A DNA stretch of 64,000 bases from Pseudomonadota bacterium (lineage in GTDB: Bacteria > Pseudomonadota > Gammaproteobacteria > Burkholderiales > Rhodocyclaceae), in assembly GCA_018261905.1 (NCBI GenBank), contig JAGTRU010000022.1, forward strand, positions 16,559 to 80,558, written 5' to 3'. The notes under the pieces were generated by a model. That model saw only the letters and a list, made by a program, of their open reading frames with translations, searched no databases and was not told where the DNA came from. Of the stretch, positions 11,557 to 22,094 are shown in pieces; position 1 is the stretch's first letter; every line of letters begins with the position of its first letter. A program made the position numbers and the translations under genes.

Positions 11557-12194
11557 CAGGCGGCCTCCCCTAGGCTGTCGAGCTTCTGCTGCAGCAGCTC
11601 ACGGGCCGCCCCGGCTTTCTGGCCGGCCTTGTCAAGCGCCGCCCGGTAGGCGGCACGGGCCTCGGCCTTCTTGCCCTGAGCAACCAGGACATCGCCCTTC
11701 AACTCCAGGAAACGACCGTCGAAGGCCGCGGCATGCGCCACCTCGAGTTGCTTCAGGGCCTCGTCGTAGGCTTTTTCATCAAGTTGCACGGCAACCAGAC
11801 GCAACCGGGCGATATCCTTGAGCTCGTCCTTGCCGTTATCGGCGGCCCAGCTCAATTGGGCGTGGGCGGTTTTCAGATCGCCGGCCGTGAAGGATTGCTT
11901 GGCCGCCAGCATGGCGCCCAGCGCGGCGTAGCTGGTGCGGCCGAATTTTTCCGCCAGTTCGCCGGCGGCCGTCTTGACCTTCTGCGCATCCCCCGCCGCC
12001 ACGGCCTGCTCAAGCACGGCATAGATGGCCGAGGCCTGCGCCGTCTGGCTACGCTGGTACCAGTTCCAGCTCTGCCAGCCGATGACGCTGAGCGAAGCAG
12101 CGACGACCACCCCGGTCACCTGATTGCCGTACATCTTCCACCAGGTTTGCAGGGAAGCGATCTGTTCCTGTTCTTCAAGGTCGTAATGCGCCAT
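11556..12194 (-). CDS. YfgM-type periplasmic TPR ancillary protein
   Basis: MAHYDLEEQEQIASLQTWWKMYGNQVTGVVVAASLSVIGWQSWNWYQ; N-terminal TM plus TPR, between hisS and bamB. Confidence 0.9.
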   Translation of the reverse strand: MAHYDLEEQEQIASLQTWWKMYGNQVTGVVVAASLSVIGWQSWNWYQRSQTAQASAIYAVLEQAVAAGDAQKVKTAAGELAEKFGRTSYAALGAMLAAKQSFTAGDLKTAHAQLSWAADNGKDELKDIARLRLVAVQLDEKAYDEALKQLEVAHAAAFDGRFLELKGDVLVAQGKKAEARAAYRAALDKAGQKAGAARELLQQKLDSLGEAA

Positions 12195-12199
12195 GCTGC

Positions 12200-13489
12200 T
12201 TATTCCTCTTCGTCCGAATCAATGAATTGACCGATGATGGCATCCGCCAGATCGTCGACCTTCAGTTTCAATTGCGCCGCACCTTCTTCGCGCAGCGGCT
12301 TGAGTTGGGCTTCGCCGGTCGCCGCCTCATCGTCGCCGATGATGACGGCGAAGGCCGCACCGCTGCCATCAGCCTTCTTCATCTGCGACTTGAAGCTGCC
12401 GCCGCCACAATGCAGCAGCACGTTGATACCGTGGTCGCGCAAGCCTTCGGCGACACGAAACGCCAGCCGGGAGGCTGCATCACCCTGATGTACAACATAG
12501 ACATCGGGGGCCGGCGCAGCCGGCTCGCCACCGGAATCCTTGATCAGGGCGATCAGGCGCTCGACGCCCATGGCAAAACCGCAGGCCGGCGTCGGCTTGC
12601 CACCGAGTTGCTCGACCAGGCCATCGTAACGCCCACCGGCACAGACCGTACCCTGGGCGCCGAGCTTGTCGGTAACCCATTCGAAAACGGTCAGGTTGTA
12701 GTAGTCGAGGCCGCGCACCAAGCGCGGGTTGATGGTAAACGGGAGGCCGGCATCGCGCAGCACGCGCTGCACGCCTTCGAAATGGGCCAGCGAGTCGGCG
12801 CCGAGGTAATCGATCAGTTTCGGTGCGGCGGCACAGAGGTCCTGCATGGCCGGATTCTTGGTGTCGAGAATGCGCAGCGGGTTGGTGTGCAGGCGACGCT
12901 TGCCGTCTTCGTCGAGCAACTCGGCATGTTCCTCGAAATAGGTGATCAGCGCGGCGCGATGCTGGGCACGCTCATCCGGCTGGCCGAGGCTGTTCAGTTG
13001 CAGTTCGATACCGTCGAGGCCAAGGTCATTCCACAGGCGGGCGCCCATCAGGATCATTTCGGCATCGATATCCGGACCGGCCATGCCGAAGGTTTCGACG
13101 CCGACCTGGTGGAACTGGCGATAGCGCCCCTTCTGTGGCCGCTCGTGCCGGAACATCTGGCCCATGTAGTAGAGGCGCTGGGTCTGACGCGCCGCCAGGT
13201 TGTGCTCGATAACGGCGCGCACGCAGCCAGCCGTACCCTCCGGACGCAGGGTCAGCGCTTCGCCGTTCAGGCCATCGACGAAGGAATACATTTCCTTTTC
13301 GACGATGTCGGTGACTTCGCCGATGGCGCGCTTGAACAACGGCGTCGGCTCGACGATGGGCATACGGATCGGGCGGTAGCCGTAGCCTTTCAGCCAGGCG
13401 CGGATCGCGTCCTCGAACAGTTCCCAGAAGGCGGCTTCGTCGGGCAGGACGTCGTTCATCCCGCGCACGGCTTGCAATGTTTGACTCAT
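12200..13489 (-). CDS. hisS: Histidyl-tRNA synthetase
   Basis: [26 protein letters not shown]...; [24 protein letters not shown]. Confidence 0.97.
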   Translation of the reverse strand: MSQTLQAVRGMNDVLPDEAAFWELFEDAIRAWLKGYGYRPIRMPIVEPTPLFKRAIGEVTDIVEKEMYSFVDGLNGEALTLRPEGTAGCVRAVIEHNLAARQTQRLYYMGQMFRHERPQKGRYRQFHQVGVETFGMAGPDIDAEMILMGARLWNDLGLDGIELQLNSLGQPDERAQHRAALITYFEEHAELLDEDGKRRLHTNPLRILDTKNPAMQDLCAAAPKLIDYLGADSLAHFEGVQRVLRDAGLPFTINPRLVRGLDYYNLTVFEWVTDKLGAQGTVCAGGRYDGLVEQLGGKPTPACGFAMGVERLIALIKDSGGEPAAPAPDVYVVHQGDAASRLAFRVAEGLRDHGINVLLHCGGGSFKSQMKKADGSGAAFAVIIGDDEAATGEAQLKPLREEGAAQLKLKVDDLADAIIGQFIDSDEEE

Positions 13490-14715
13490 GACTTCAGTTT
13501 CTTGGTATAGGTGCGCTCGACATAGCGCTCGATGATCTGCTTGAATTCATTGGCGATGTTATCGCCCTTCAAGGTGACCGTTTTCTGGCCATCCTCGTAG
13601 ACCGGCGCCGATGGCGCCTCGCCGGTCCCCGGCAGGGAAATACCGATATTGGCGTGCTTCGATTCGCCCGGGCCATTGACGATGCAGCCCATGACGGCCA
13701 GCGTCATGTTCTCGGCACCGTCGTAATGCAGCTTCCATTCCGGCATCTTGGCGCGCACAAAATCCTGCACTTCGCCGGCCAGTTCCTGGAACAGGGTGCT
13801 GGTCGTCCGGCCGCAACCGGGACAGGCCGCGACCATCGGCGTAAAAGCGCGCAGGCCCATGGTCTGCAGGATTTCCTGGGCGACGATGACTTCCTGGCTG
13901 CGCGAACCACCCGGCTCCGGGGTCAGCGAAACGCGGATGGTATCGCCGATGCCTTCCTGCAACAGCACGGACAGCGCGGCGGTCGACGCGACGATACCCT
14001 TTGAACCCATGCCGGCCTCGGTCAGACCGAGATGCAGCGCGTAATCGGCGCGTTTCGACAGTTCGCGGTAAACGGCGATCAGGTCCTGGACGCTGGACAC
14101 CTTGCACGACAGGATGATCTTTTCGCCGGCCAGACCGACTTCCTCGGCCTTGGCTGCGGATTCGAGCGCCGAGGTGACCATGGCGTGACGCATCATTTCG
14201 GTGGCGTCGAGCGGCACGGCCTTGCGGCTGTTCTCGTCCATGACTCGGGCTAGCAATTCCTGGTCGAGACTGCCCCAGTTCACGCCGATGCGCACCGGCT
14301 TGTCGTACTTGCAGGCCAGTTCGACCATCTGCGCAAACTGCTCGTCCTTCTTTTTACCGAAACCGACATTGCCGGGATTGATGCGGTACTTGGCGAGCGC
14401 CTCGGCACAGGCCGGATGCTCGGTGAGCAGGCGATGGCCGTTGTAATGAAAATCGCCGATCAAGGGCACGTTGCAGTTCAGGCGCTCGAGATGCTCGCGG
14501 ATTTTCGGCACGGCCGCCGCCGCGTCCGGCGAATTGACCGTGATGCGCACCAGTTCCGAGCCGGCCCGCGCCAGTTCGGCACACTGGATAGCCGTCGCCA
14601 GGTAATCGGCAGTATCGGTATTGGTCATCGACTGGACGACAACCGGCGCCGCGCCGCCGAGTAGGACATCGCCGATACGACAGCTACGGGTCAAACGTTT
14701 TGCCACTGCGCTCAC
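13486..14715 (-). CDS. ispG: 4-hydroxy-3-methylbut-2-enyl-diphosphate synthase
   Basis: [45 protein letters not shown]. Confidence 0.97.
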   Translation of the reverse strand: MSAVAKRLTRSCRIGDVLLGGAAPVVVQSMTNTDTADYLATAIQCAELARAGSELVRITVNSPDAAAAVPKIREHLERLNCNVPLIGDFHYNGHRLLTEHPACAEALAKYRINPGNVGFGKKKDEQFAQMVELACKYDKPVRIGVNWGSLDQELLARVMDENSRKAVPLDATEMMRHAMVTSALESAAKAEEVGLAGEKIILSCKVSSVQDLIAVYRELSKRADYALHLGLTEAGMGSKGIVASTAALSVLLQEGIGDTIRVSLTPEPGGSRSQEVIVAQEILQTMGLRAFTPMVAACPGCGRTTSTLFQELAGEVQDFVRAKMPEWKLHYDGAENMTLAVMGCIVNGPGESKHANIGISLPGTGEAPSAPVYEDGQKTVTLKGDNIANEFKQIIERYVERTYTKKLKS

Positions 14716-14718
14716 GAC

Positions 14719-15639
14719 TTACTCCAGAACCAACCGGGCGACGTCGCCATGCGTATAGGGGGCCAGGTCGATCGCCTGACCATGCCAGAACAGCTTGACG
14801 CCCGGCGCATAGCCGATGACCAGCGAGAACGGTCCTTGCCCGGAAGCGAGGCTCTGCTCGCTACCGCCCGCCGTACGCTGGGAATAGATAACCTTGCTGT
14901 CACGATCGCGGACTTCGACCCACGACTCTTTGTCGAAAACGAAACGCATGATCGGCGCCCCGGAAACCTGCAAATTCTTCTCGGCAACCGGATTGGCCGG
15001 AGCCGGAGCGCCACTCGGCTCGACCGCAGCCGGCGCCGGCGCGGCAACGGCGGGCACCTCGGCTTGCGGATTCATCACCTGTTGCGGCGTCGTTCCCGGC
15101 GGAAAGACCGGCTCGACAGCGGGTTCGACAACGGCCGGCGGCGGTTGGCGGGAGAAGGAATCGAGCAGCCCCTGGGTAGCATTACGCCAGGCGGAAAGAT
15201 CATTCGGCAACAGGAAATAGATCAGGGCCGCCAGCCCCACCAGCGCCCCGCCGGTGACCACGACGAGACGGTCGCGTCGCGAGATTCCCGGCCCGCCTTG
15301 CGGCATCCGCGCCTGGCGCATTTCGGCTTCGCCCAGCCGCATGACCGGCTTCTCGAGTGTGACATCCAACTGCTTCATCAGCGGCAGCGGATCGAGATGC
15401 ACCAGCCGCGCATAGTTGCGAACGAAGCCGCGAACAAAGGTGGCCCCTGGCAACACTTTCCAGTTGTCGTTCTCCAGGGCTTCGAGCTGACGTTCGCCCA
15501 GCTTCAGGGCCGCCGCCACTTCCGGCAGCAGCAGACCGGCCGCTTCGCGCGCCGCACGTAGCTGACCGCCGACCTTGGGTAGCTGCTCGACAAGTACTTC
15601 CGCTGCCGGAATTTCGCCGACATCCATCTGTTCACTCAT
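14719..15639 (-). CDS. RodZ-like protein (HTH, TM, DUF4115)
   Basis: VGGQLRAAREAAGLLLPEVAAALKLGERQLEALENDNW...; TM; Pro/Ala linker; DUF4115-like C-terminus. Confidence 0.85.
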   Translation of the reverse strand: MSEQMDVGEIPAAEVLVEQLPKVGGQLRAAREAAGLLLPEVAAALKLGERQLEALENDNWKVLPGATFVRGFVRNYARLVHLDPLPLMKQLDVTLEKPVMRLGEAEMRQARMPQGGPGISRRDRLVVVTGGALVGLAALIYFLLPNDLSAWRNATQGLLDSFSRQPPPAVVEPAVEPVFPPGTTPQQVMNPQAEVPAVAAPAPAAVEPSGAPAPANPVAEKNLQVSGAPIMRFVFDKESWVEVRDRDSKVIYSQRTAGGSEQSLASGQGPFSLVIGYAPGVKLFWHGQAIDLAPYTHGDVARLVLE

Positions 15640-16430
15640 TGAAAATCGCCCTTCAGGAATTCCTGATATTCTTGCGAGGTTGGGTAACGGCTGCGCAATT
15701 GCGCGGCATAGCCGCTCTCGGCCGCCCGGTTACCCAGTTTGCGTTCGATGCGCACGCCCAGCCAGAGAGCCTCCGGTGTCGGCTCGACCTGCTTCAGGGC
15801 ATCGCTCAGATAGATACGAGCTTCCTCGTTGATCCCGCGCAGATAAAAAAGTTTGGCCAATTGCAGGCGGGCGGTCCCGCCCCCGTCGCGCGCCAGGCTG
15901 ACGGCATTGAGCAGATATTTTTGCGCCCCATCCAGATCGCCGGCCTTGAGGGCACAGGTGCCGGCATTGGCGTAGGCCCGCTCCGGGGTTTCGTAGAGCG
16001 GATTCTTCAGCGCCTGCAAAAAATAGGCGATGGATTGGCGTTCCTTGCCCGTATCGCAAAGGTACCAGCCGTAATTGTTATTGACCTCCGGATCGCCCGG
16101 CGACAGGCTCAAGGCCCGCTGAAAGTCGCTTTCCGCCCGGGCATACTCCTTGAGCTGACCATAGACCAGGCCGCGGATGCTGTAGGCCTGGACAAAGTCC
16201 GAGTCGGCGCTGAGGGCGATGCGCAACTCGTCGAGCGCGGCCGACATGTGACCGCTCTGAAAATACATGGCACCCAGCTCGGTGTGAATGCGCGCCCGGT
16301 TTTTCGGGTCGCTGGTATTCTGGTTGCGGTTCTGGTTCGGCGCATCGAGGCTCTGGGCCAGCACCCCAAAGGCGCACAACAAACTGAGACAACACCCGGC
16401 AATCAGATTTCTTGACGAAAAGCTATTCAC
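15636..16430 (-). CDS. pilW: Type IV pilus biogenesis TPR lipoprotein PilF/PilW
   Basis: Signal sequence and TPRs ([48 protein letters not shown]); position next to rlmN. Confidence 0.88.
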   Translation of the reverse strand: MNSFSSRNLIAGCCLSLLCAFGVLAQSLDAPNQNRNQNTSDPKNRARIHTELGAMYFQSGHMSAALDELRIALSADSDFVQAYSIRGLVYGQLKEYARAESDFQRALSLSPGDPEVNNNYGWYLCDTGKERQSIAYFLQALKNPLYETPERAYANAGTCALKAGDLDGAQKYLLNAVSLARDGGGTARLQLAKLFYLRGINEEARIYLSDALKQVEPTPEALWLGVRIERKLGNRAAESGYAAQLRSRYPTSQEYQEFLKGDFQ

Positions 16431-17518
16431 GGCCTCACCTCCTTGAGGGCGATCACCCGCCCGGCAGTACGCTTGGTTTTATCCTGAACTTGCCCGGCCA
16501 ACTGGCCGCATGCCGCATCGATATCGTCGCCGCGCGTCTTGCGCGTCGTGGTAATGATGCCCGCCCCCATCAAGATATCGGCAAAACGCCGCACCCGCTC
16601 CGCTGGCGAACGCCGGAACGGCGACCCCGGGAAGGGATTGAAGGGAATCAGATTGAACTTGCACGGCACCGTCTTGACCAGGGCCAGCAATTCGCGGGCA
16701 TGGGCATCGCTGTCGTTGATACCATCGAGCATGACGTACTCGAAAGTGATGAAATCGCGCGGCGCCTTTTCCAGATAACGCCGGCAGGCCGCCATCAACT
16801 CCCGCAGGGGATATTTCTGATTGATCGGCACCAACTGGTCGCGCAGCGAGTCATTCGGCGCATGCAGCGAGACCGCCAGGGCGACCGGACATTCGTCGCG
16901 CAAGCGATCCATGACCGGCACCAAACCGGAGGTGGACACCGTGACCCGGCGCCGCGACAGGCCGTAGGCATTGTCGTCGAGCATCAGGCGAAGCGCCGCC
17001 ACCGAGTTTTCGAAATTGGCCAGCGGCTCACCCATGCCCATCAACACGACATTGGAGATGATCCGTTGGTCGCCATGGACGGCGCCCAAGGCCTGATTGG
17101 CCTGCCAAACCTGGCCGATGATTTCCGCCACCGTCAGGTTGCGGTTGAAGCCCTGCTTGCCGGTCGAACAAAAAGCGCAATCGAGCGCACAGCCGGCCTG
17201 CGTAGAGACGCACAGCGTGCCGCGGTCGTCTTCGGGAATGAACACCGTTTCGACAGCATTGTTGTTGCCGACATCGATCAGGAACTTGCGCGTCCCGTCG
17301 TCCGACAACTTGTCGGAAACAACCTTCGGCGGCACGATAACCGCCTGCGCCTTGAGCTTTTCGCGCAGGCTCTTGGCGATATCGGTCATCGCATCGAAAT
17401 CGGCGACCCCGGAACGATGTATCCAGCGCAACACCTGGCGGGCGCGAAAGGGCTTTTCGCCCTGGTCAGCAAACCAGGCGGTCAGTCCATCGCCATCAAG
17501 ATCGAGAAGATTCTGCAT
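16427..17518 (-). CDS. rlmN: 23S rRNA/tRNA A2503/A37 methyltransferase RlmN
   Basis: Radical SAM motif [39 protein letters not shown]. Confidence 0.96.
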   Translation of the reverse strand: MQNLLDLDGDGLTAWFADQGEKPFRARQVLRWIHRSGVADFDAMTDIAKSLREKLKAQAVIVPPKVVSDKLSDDGTRKFLIDVGNNNAVETVFIPEDDRGTLCVSTQAGCALDCAFCSTGKQGFNRNLTVAEIIGQVWQANQALGAVHGDQRIISNVVLMGMGEPLANFENSVAALRLMLDDNAYGLSRRRVTVSTSGLVPVMDRLRDECPVALAVSLHAPNDSLRDQLVPINQKYPLRELMAACRRYLEKAPRDFITFEYVMLDGINDSDAHARELLALVKTVPCKFNLIPFNPFPGSPFRRSPAERVRRFADILMGAGIITTTRKTRGDDIDAACGQLAGQVQDKTKRTAGRVIALKEVRP

Positions 17519-17525
17519 AGGATCC

Positions 17526-17571
17526 AGGATCAAGGATCGAGCTTTTAGCTAACAGCTCGATCCTTGATCCT
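17526..17571. repeat. 18-bp perfect inverted repeat with 10-nt loop in the ndk-rlmN gap
   Basis: AGGATCAAGGATCGAGCT (17526-17543) - TTTAGCTAAC - AGCTCGATCCTTGATCCT (17554-17571). Confidence 0.95.
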
Positions 17572-17582
17572 AATAGCTGCTT

Positions 17583-18011
17583 TTAGCGGCCAGCGTAAAC
17601 GTTCATTTCCGGGAAGAAGAAAGCAACTTCCACGGCGGCGGTTTCCGGCGCATCGGAACCGTGCACGGCATTGGCGTCGATCGATTCGGCGAAATCGGCG
17701 CGGATCGTGCCGGCATCAGCCTTTTTCGGATCGGTGGCGCCCATCAGTTCGCGGTTCTTGGCAATGGCGTTTTCGCCTTCCAGACACTGGATCATCACCG
17801 GACCGGAGATCATGAAGGAAACCAGATCCTTGAAGAAGGGGCGATCCTTGTGCACGGCGTAGAAAGCGCCGGCTTCCTGCGGCGACAGCCAGGCCATCTT
17901 GGAGGCAATGATCTTCAGGCCGTTGGTTTCGAAACGGGAATAGATCTTGCCGATTACATTCTTGGCAACAGCGTCGGGTTTGATGATGGAAAGGGTGCGT
18001 TCGATAGCCAT
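17583..18011 (-). CDS. ndk: Nucleoside diphosphate kinase
   Basis: [28 protein letters not shown]...; [20 protein letters not shown]. Confidence 0.98.
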   Translation of the reverse strand: MAIERTLSIIKPDAVAKNVIGKIYSRFETNGLKIIASKMAWLSPQEAGAFYAVHKDRPFFKDLVSFMISGPVMIQCLEGENAIAKNRELMGATDPKKADAGTIRADFAESIDANAVHGSDAPETAAVEVAFFFPEMNVYAGR

Positions 18012-18083
18012 TTATTTGCTCCGCAAAAGCTAGTTAGTTGAAAAACGGGCGATTTTAGCAGATTCGCAATGCGAACGCCCGCC

Positions 18084-18770
18084 TCACTGAGCCACGGCCT
18101 TTGCGCTCTCGGCGGCCAGCAAAGGCTGACGCAGGCTGGCAAAATTGCGCGGCGCGACATACTGCAACAACTCCTTGCCCTCCCCATCGACCAGGATATC
18201 CAGGCCTTTCTGCGGATACAGCAAGTGCACCCGCTGCTCGGCAAGAAGTAGCCGCTCAGCCGGCTGACCGAAGCGCTGCAGCACCGTCGCCTCATCCAGA
18301 TTGACCGCCGGAATAACGCTGATCGCCCGCATCGGCAACTGTTCAACCACCGCCAGATCGTCCGGGTGCAGGGTGATCTTGCGCGTTGCACTTTCCATGT
18401 TTTTCGACTTCAAGGCCCGCTCGCGCATGGCCGCCAGTTGTTCCTTCGAAGCATCGAAGGTGACGATCACCTTGGCCAGCACAAAACCGAGCGCCACCTG
18501 CGAGTAATACCCCTCCAGCGTCCCGGCTTCGTTGGGCTCGGCGATCATCGCCACATCGATTTCCGGCCCCAACAGCCGGCGCACGTCGGCCAGGGTACTG
18601 ACCCCGAGTTGCAGGCCAAAAACCGAACTGCCGCCCCGGGCATCGGTTTCGATCTGCCAGGGCAGATTGCGATTGGGATCCACCCCTTCCTGGCGACCGA
18701 TTCCGGGCATCAGAAAAGGCACGATCAGCACCACGAGAACAAAGGCAATCAACGACAGGGCAAATTTCAT
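18084..18770 (-). CDS. Conserved hypothetical membrane-anchored protein
   Basis: MKFALSLIAFVLVVLIVPFLMPGIGRQEGVDPNRNLPWQIE...; single N-terminal TM. Start at 18770; the tracked extension overlaps dctM. Confidence 0.65.
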   Translation of the reverse strand: MKFALSLIAFVLVVLIVPFLMPGIGRQEGVDPNRNLPWQIETDARGGSSVFGLQLGVSTLADVRRLLGPEIDVAMIAEPNEAGTLEGYYSQVALGFVLAKVIVTFDASKEQLAAMRERALKSKNMESATRKITLHPDDLAVVEQLPMRAISVIPAVNLDEATVLQRFGQPAERLLLAEQRVHLLYPQKGLDILVDGEGKELLQYVAPRNFASLRQPLLAAESAKAVAQ

Positions 18771-18883
18771 TGGGCAACCGGTTATTGCAAACAAGGAGGC
18801 CGATTGTGCCACAGCCCTTCCCAGAAACGCCAAAGCCGCGCCCGGAATCAATCCGAACGCGGCCTTGTGCCGACTTGCCGCGC

Positions 18884-20167
18884 CTAGACCATGCCCAAGG
18901 TGCGTGGCAACCAGAGCGACAAACCCGGCCAGTAAGTGACGACCACCAGGAAAACCAGCATCGAGAGCAGCCACGGCCAGACCGCCACGGTCAGCTCGGT
19001 AATCCCCATCTTGGTAATCCCCGAAGCGACGTAGAGATTGAGACCGACCGGCGGGTGACACATGCCGACTTCCATGTTGACCACCATGATGATGCCGAAA
19101 TGCACCGGGTCGATACCCAGCTTGATCGCCACCGGGAACAGAATGGGCGCAAAGATCAAGACAATGGACGACGGCTCCATGAAGTTGCCGGCCAGCAGCA
19201 GCAGCACGTTGCACATCAGCAGGAAGGCAATCATCCCCAGACCATGGCCCATCATCCAGTCGGCCAGCGCCTGCGGGATGTTCTCGTTGGTCATGATGAA
19301 GGAGAACAACACGGCATTGGTGATGATGTAGAGCAGCATCGCCGACATGTTGGCCGAATTGAGCAAGACTTTCGGCACATCCTTCAGACCCAGGTCACGG
19401 TAGATGAACACGGCGCAAATGAAGGCATAGACCGCCGACATCGCCGCCGCTTCGGTCGGCGTGAAGATACCGGTATAGATACCGCCCATCACCACGACGA
19501 TCAGCAGCAGACCCCAGACGGAAGCGCGGAAGGCCTTCCAGCGCTCGGCCCAGGTGGCTTTCGCCTGGCGCGGGTAGTTGAATTTCTTGGCCCGATACCA
19601 GGTCACACCGCCCAGCGTTGCCGCCAAAGCCAGACCGGGCATGACGCCGGCCATGAACAAGGCGCCCACCGAGGTATTGGTCGCCACCGAGTACATCACC
19701 ATGACGATGGACGGCGGAATCAGGATGCCGAGCGCGCCCGAGGTGGCAATGACGCCCGCCCCGAATTTGTTCGGAAAACCTGCCTTGACCATCGCCGGCA
19801 ACAGGATGGAGCCGATCGCCACCACCGTCGCCGGACTGGAACCGGAGACCGCAGCAAACAGGGCGCAGGCCAGCACGCCGGCCAGACCGAGGCCACCGTA
19901 CCAGTGGCCGACCATCGACGCGGCGAAATTGATCATCCGCTTCGCCACCCCGCCATGGGTCAGGAAATTGCCGGCCAGGATGAAGAAGGGGATGGCCATG
20001 ATCTCGAATTTCTCGATACCGGTGAACAATTTCAGGGCCACGGACTCCAGGGGCACCTGGGTCAACGTAAACAGAAAGGTCAATACGGTCAGGCCGAGCG
20101 AAATCGAGATCGGCATGCCGGTCAGCATCAGCACAGCCAACAGGCTGAAAATCACCAGGGCGTTCAT
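18884..20167 (-). CDS. dctM: TRAP transporter large permease DctM
   Basis: Multi-TM; PFFILAGNFLTHGGVAKRMINFA; SGSSPATVVAIGSILLPAM; DctM family motifs. Confidence 0.95.
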   Translation of the reverse strand: MNALVIFSLLAVLMLTGMPISISLGLTVLTFLFTLTQVPLESVALKLFTGIEKFEIMAIPFFILAGNFLTHGGVAKRMINFAASMVGHWYGGLGLAGVLACALFAAVSGSSPATVVAIGSILLPAMVKAGFPNKFGAGVIATSGALGILIPPSIVMVMYSVATNTSVGALFMAGVMPGLALAATLGGVTWYRAKKFNYPRQAKATWAERWKAFRASVWGLLLIVVVMGGIYTGIFTPTEAAAMSAVYAFICAVFIYRDLGLKDVPKVLLNSANMSAMLLYIITNAVLFSFIMTNENIPQALADWMMGHGLGMIAFLLMCNVLLLLAGNFMEPSSIVLIFAPILFPVAIKLGIDPVHFGIIMVVNMEVGMCHPPVGLNLYVASGITKMGITELTVAVWPWLLSMLVFLVVVTYWPGLSLWLPRTLGMV

Positions 20168-20943
20168 TGCTGATCTCCTTCTTTATCCGCATTGCGCCGC
20201 GCAGAGCGGCGCCGTTCTTCTGCCGCGGCCGCGCTCTCCGACTGGCGACGCTCATCACCGCTGCGGCGATCGCCGATCATCGGGTGTTTGAGATCGTGCA
20301 TATGGAGGTTGTCGTCCATCCCGTAGAGATTGACATCAACCGGCGGCACAACATCTTCCAGACCATCGACATGACCGTGATCGTGGTGCGGCAGTTCGCC
20401 GGTTTTGACGAAGCCCCAGGCCACCTGCAGAAAGCGGAAGCACATCAGCGACGAACCGAGCGGAATGGCGCTGTACACCATCCAGGTCGGCCATTCGAGA
20501 TCGGGCGTCGTCGGCCCTTGGTAGTTATCACCGGTATCCAGGCCCAGGAATTGGAAGATGGCGTAATGGGCGCCGTTTTCCCAGACGAAAGTAGCCCCCA
20601 AAGTGGCCACCGTGCCGGTAAACAGCGCGCCGGCGAGCAGGCCGAAAATAATGAACTTGGCGCGCCACTTATCGTCGAGGCGATTGATCAGGACATCGAC
20701 CCCAACGTGGATGCCGGTCCGCACGCCGTAAGCGGCGCCAAACTTGGCCATCCAGACAAACATGATGATGCAGAGCTCTTGCGCCCAGCCCAGATCGAGT
20801 GTCAGCAACCAGTCCTGCAGGCCCGGAATATCCACCCCGGCCAGATAGCGGTGCACGACGGAGACAAAGATGATCAGCGTGGCCGCCCCCATCAGGAAGG
20901 TGACCAGCAACTCTTCTAGGTGATTCAACGCTTTGTTGATCAT
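20164..20943 (-). CDS. dctQ: TRAP transporter small permease DctQ with a long charged C-terminal tail
   Basis: Four TM segments (LLTLDLGWAQELCIIMFVWMAKFGAAYGVRTGIHVGVDVL), then a His/Asp- and Arg/Glu-rich tail. Confidence 0.9.
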   Translation of the reverse strand: MINKALNHLEELLVTFLMGAATLIIFVSVVHRYLAGVDIPGLQDWLLTLDLGWAQELCIIMFVWMAKFGAAYGVRTGIHVGVDVLINRLDDKWRAKFIIFGLLAGALFTGTVATLGATFVWENGAHYAIFQFLGLDTGDNYQGPTTPDLEWPTWMVYSAIPLGSSLMCFRFLQVAWGFVKTGELPHHDHGHVDGLEDVVPPVDVNLYGMDDNLHMHDLKHPMIGDRRSGDERRQSESAAAAEERRRSARRNADKEGDQQ

Positions 20944-20964
20944 AACGAGTTCCCCCGGTGTGAA

Positions 20965-20984
20965 TTGGGGGCCGCAGCCCCCAA
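20965..20984 (-). terminator. Intercistronic hairpin between dctP and dctQ
   Basis: TTGGGGGC (20965-20972) - CGCA - GCCCCCAA (20977-20984). Confidence 0.55.
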
Positions 20985-21003
20985 GTCTTATTGTTGCGGC
21001 GGA

Positions 21004-22008
21004 TTACAGACTATCGGGCTTGAAGCCGGTGTCCTTGTAAACCGCCTGGATGACGTCCTTGCCAACCCGGCTTTCCATCTTCTGATGGACCGGCACCAGC
21101 GCCCTCTTGAAGGCCAGACGCTCTTCCTTGGTCGGCACATAGACAATCGTCTTGCCGCTCTTCTTCACCGCTTCCAGCGCGCTGTCGTTTTCCACCTTGG
21201 CGATCTGGTTGGCGTAGCGGGTCGCCTGCTCCATGGCATCGTCCAACTGGGCACGGACATCGGCCGGCAGGCCATCCCAGAATTTCTTGTTAACAATCAC
21301 CGCATAGCCGAGATAGCCGTGCTGGGTCAGGGTCAGGTACTTCTGCACCTCGTGCATCTTCTGGGTATACAGGTTGGAGATCGGATTTTCCGTACCATCG
21401 ACCACCCCGGTCTGCAGCGCCTGATAAACCTCGGAGAAGGCCATCACCTGCGGCAACGAGCCCAGGGAACGCATTTGCTCTTCGAGGACCTTGGAGGACT
21501 GGATACGCATTTTCTTGCCCTTCAGGTCGGCCGGCGCCTTGATCGGCGTATTCGCCGAGAAGGCCTTGAAGCCGTTGTCCCAGTAGGCCAGACCGCGGAT
21601 TCCCTTGGGCTCGAGCTTGGTCAGCAACTGCTTGCCAACCGGCCCGTTGGTTACTTTGCGCAGGGCATCGTAGTCGCTGAAGATGAATGGCAGATCAAAG
21701 ACTTCGAATTCCTTGACGCCGAGCGGGCCGAACTTGGCGAGCGAGGGCGCCAGCATCTGCACGGCGCCCAGTTGCAGCGCCTCCATTTCTTCCTTGTCCT
21801 TGTACAAGGTGGAATTGGCATAGACCTCGACCTTAACCCGGCCCTTGGTCAGCTCGGCAGCCTTCTTGGCGAACATTTCGGCCGCCTTGCCCTTCGGCGT
21901 ATCGGCTGCCACCACGTGACTGAACTTGATGACAATCGGTTGCTGGGCATAAGCCGCCAGCGATAATGCACCGGCGAACAATGCAATCAGAAGCTTCGAA
22001 ACTTTCAT
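21004..22008 (-). CDS. dctP: TRAP transporter periplasmic C4-dicarboxylate-binding protein DctP
   Basis: MKVSKLLIALFAGALSLAAYAQQPIVIKFSHVVAADTPKGKAAEMFAKKAAELTKGRVKVEVY. Start at 22008 gives the signal peptide. Confidence 0.94.
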   Translation of the reverse strand: MKVSKLLIALFAGALSLAAYAQQPIVIKFSHVVAADTPKGKAAEMFAKKAAELTKGRVKVEVYANSTLYKDKEEMEALQLGAVQMLAPSLAKFGPLGVKEFEVFDLPFIFSDYDALRKVTNGPVGKQLLTKLEPKGIRGLAYWDNGFKAFSANTPIKAPADLKGKKMRIQSSKVLEEQMRSLGSLPQVMAFSEVYQALQTGVVDGTENPISNLYTQKMHEVQKYLTLTQHGYLGYAVIVNKKFWDGLPADVRAQLDDAMEQATRYANQIAKVENDSALEAVKKSGKTIVYVPTKEERLAFKRALVPVHQKMESRVGKDVIQAVYKDTGFKPDSL

Positions 22009-22094
22009 TATTTTCTCCTCCAATAGATAGCGCACAACAAAAGCCAAAATTTCAGCTTGGTAAAAGTATTACGAAAGATATAACCGTTGCGTAT

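Noticed and set aside
18770-20173. 467-aa plus-strand ORF opposite dctM, with His/Asp/Arg/Gln-rich sequence
   Set aside because: Antisense shadow of a hydrophobic membrane protein gene; composition explained by complementing TM codons.
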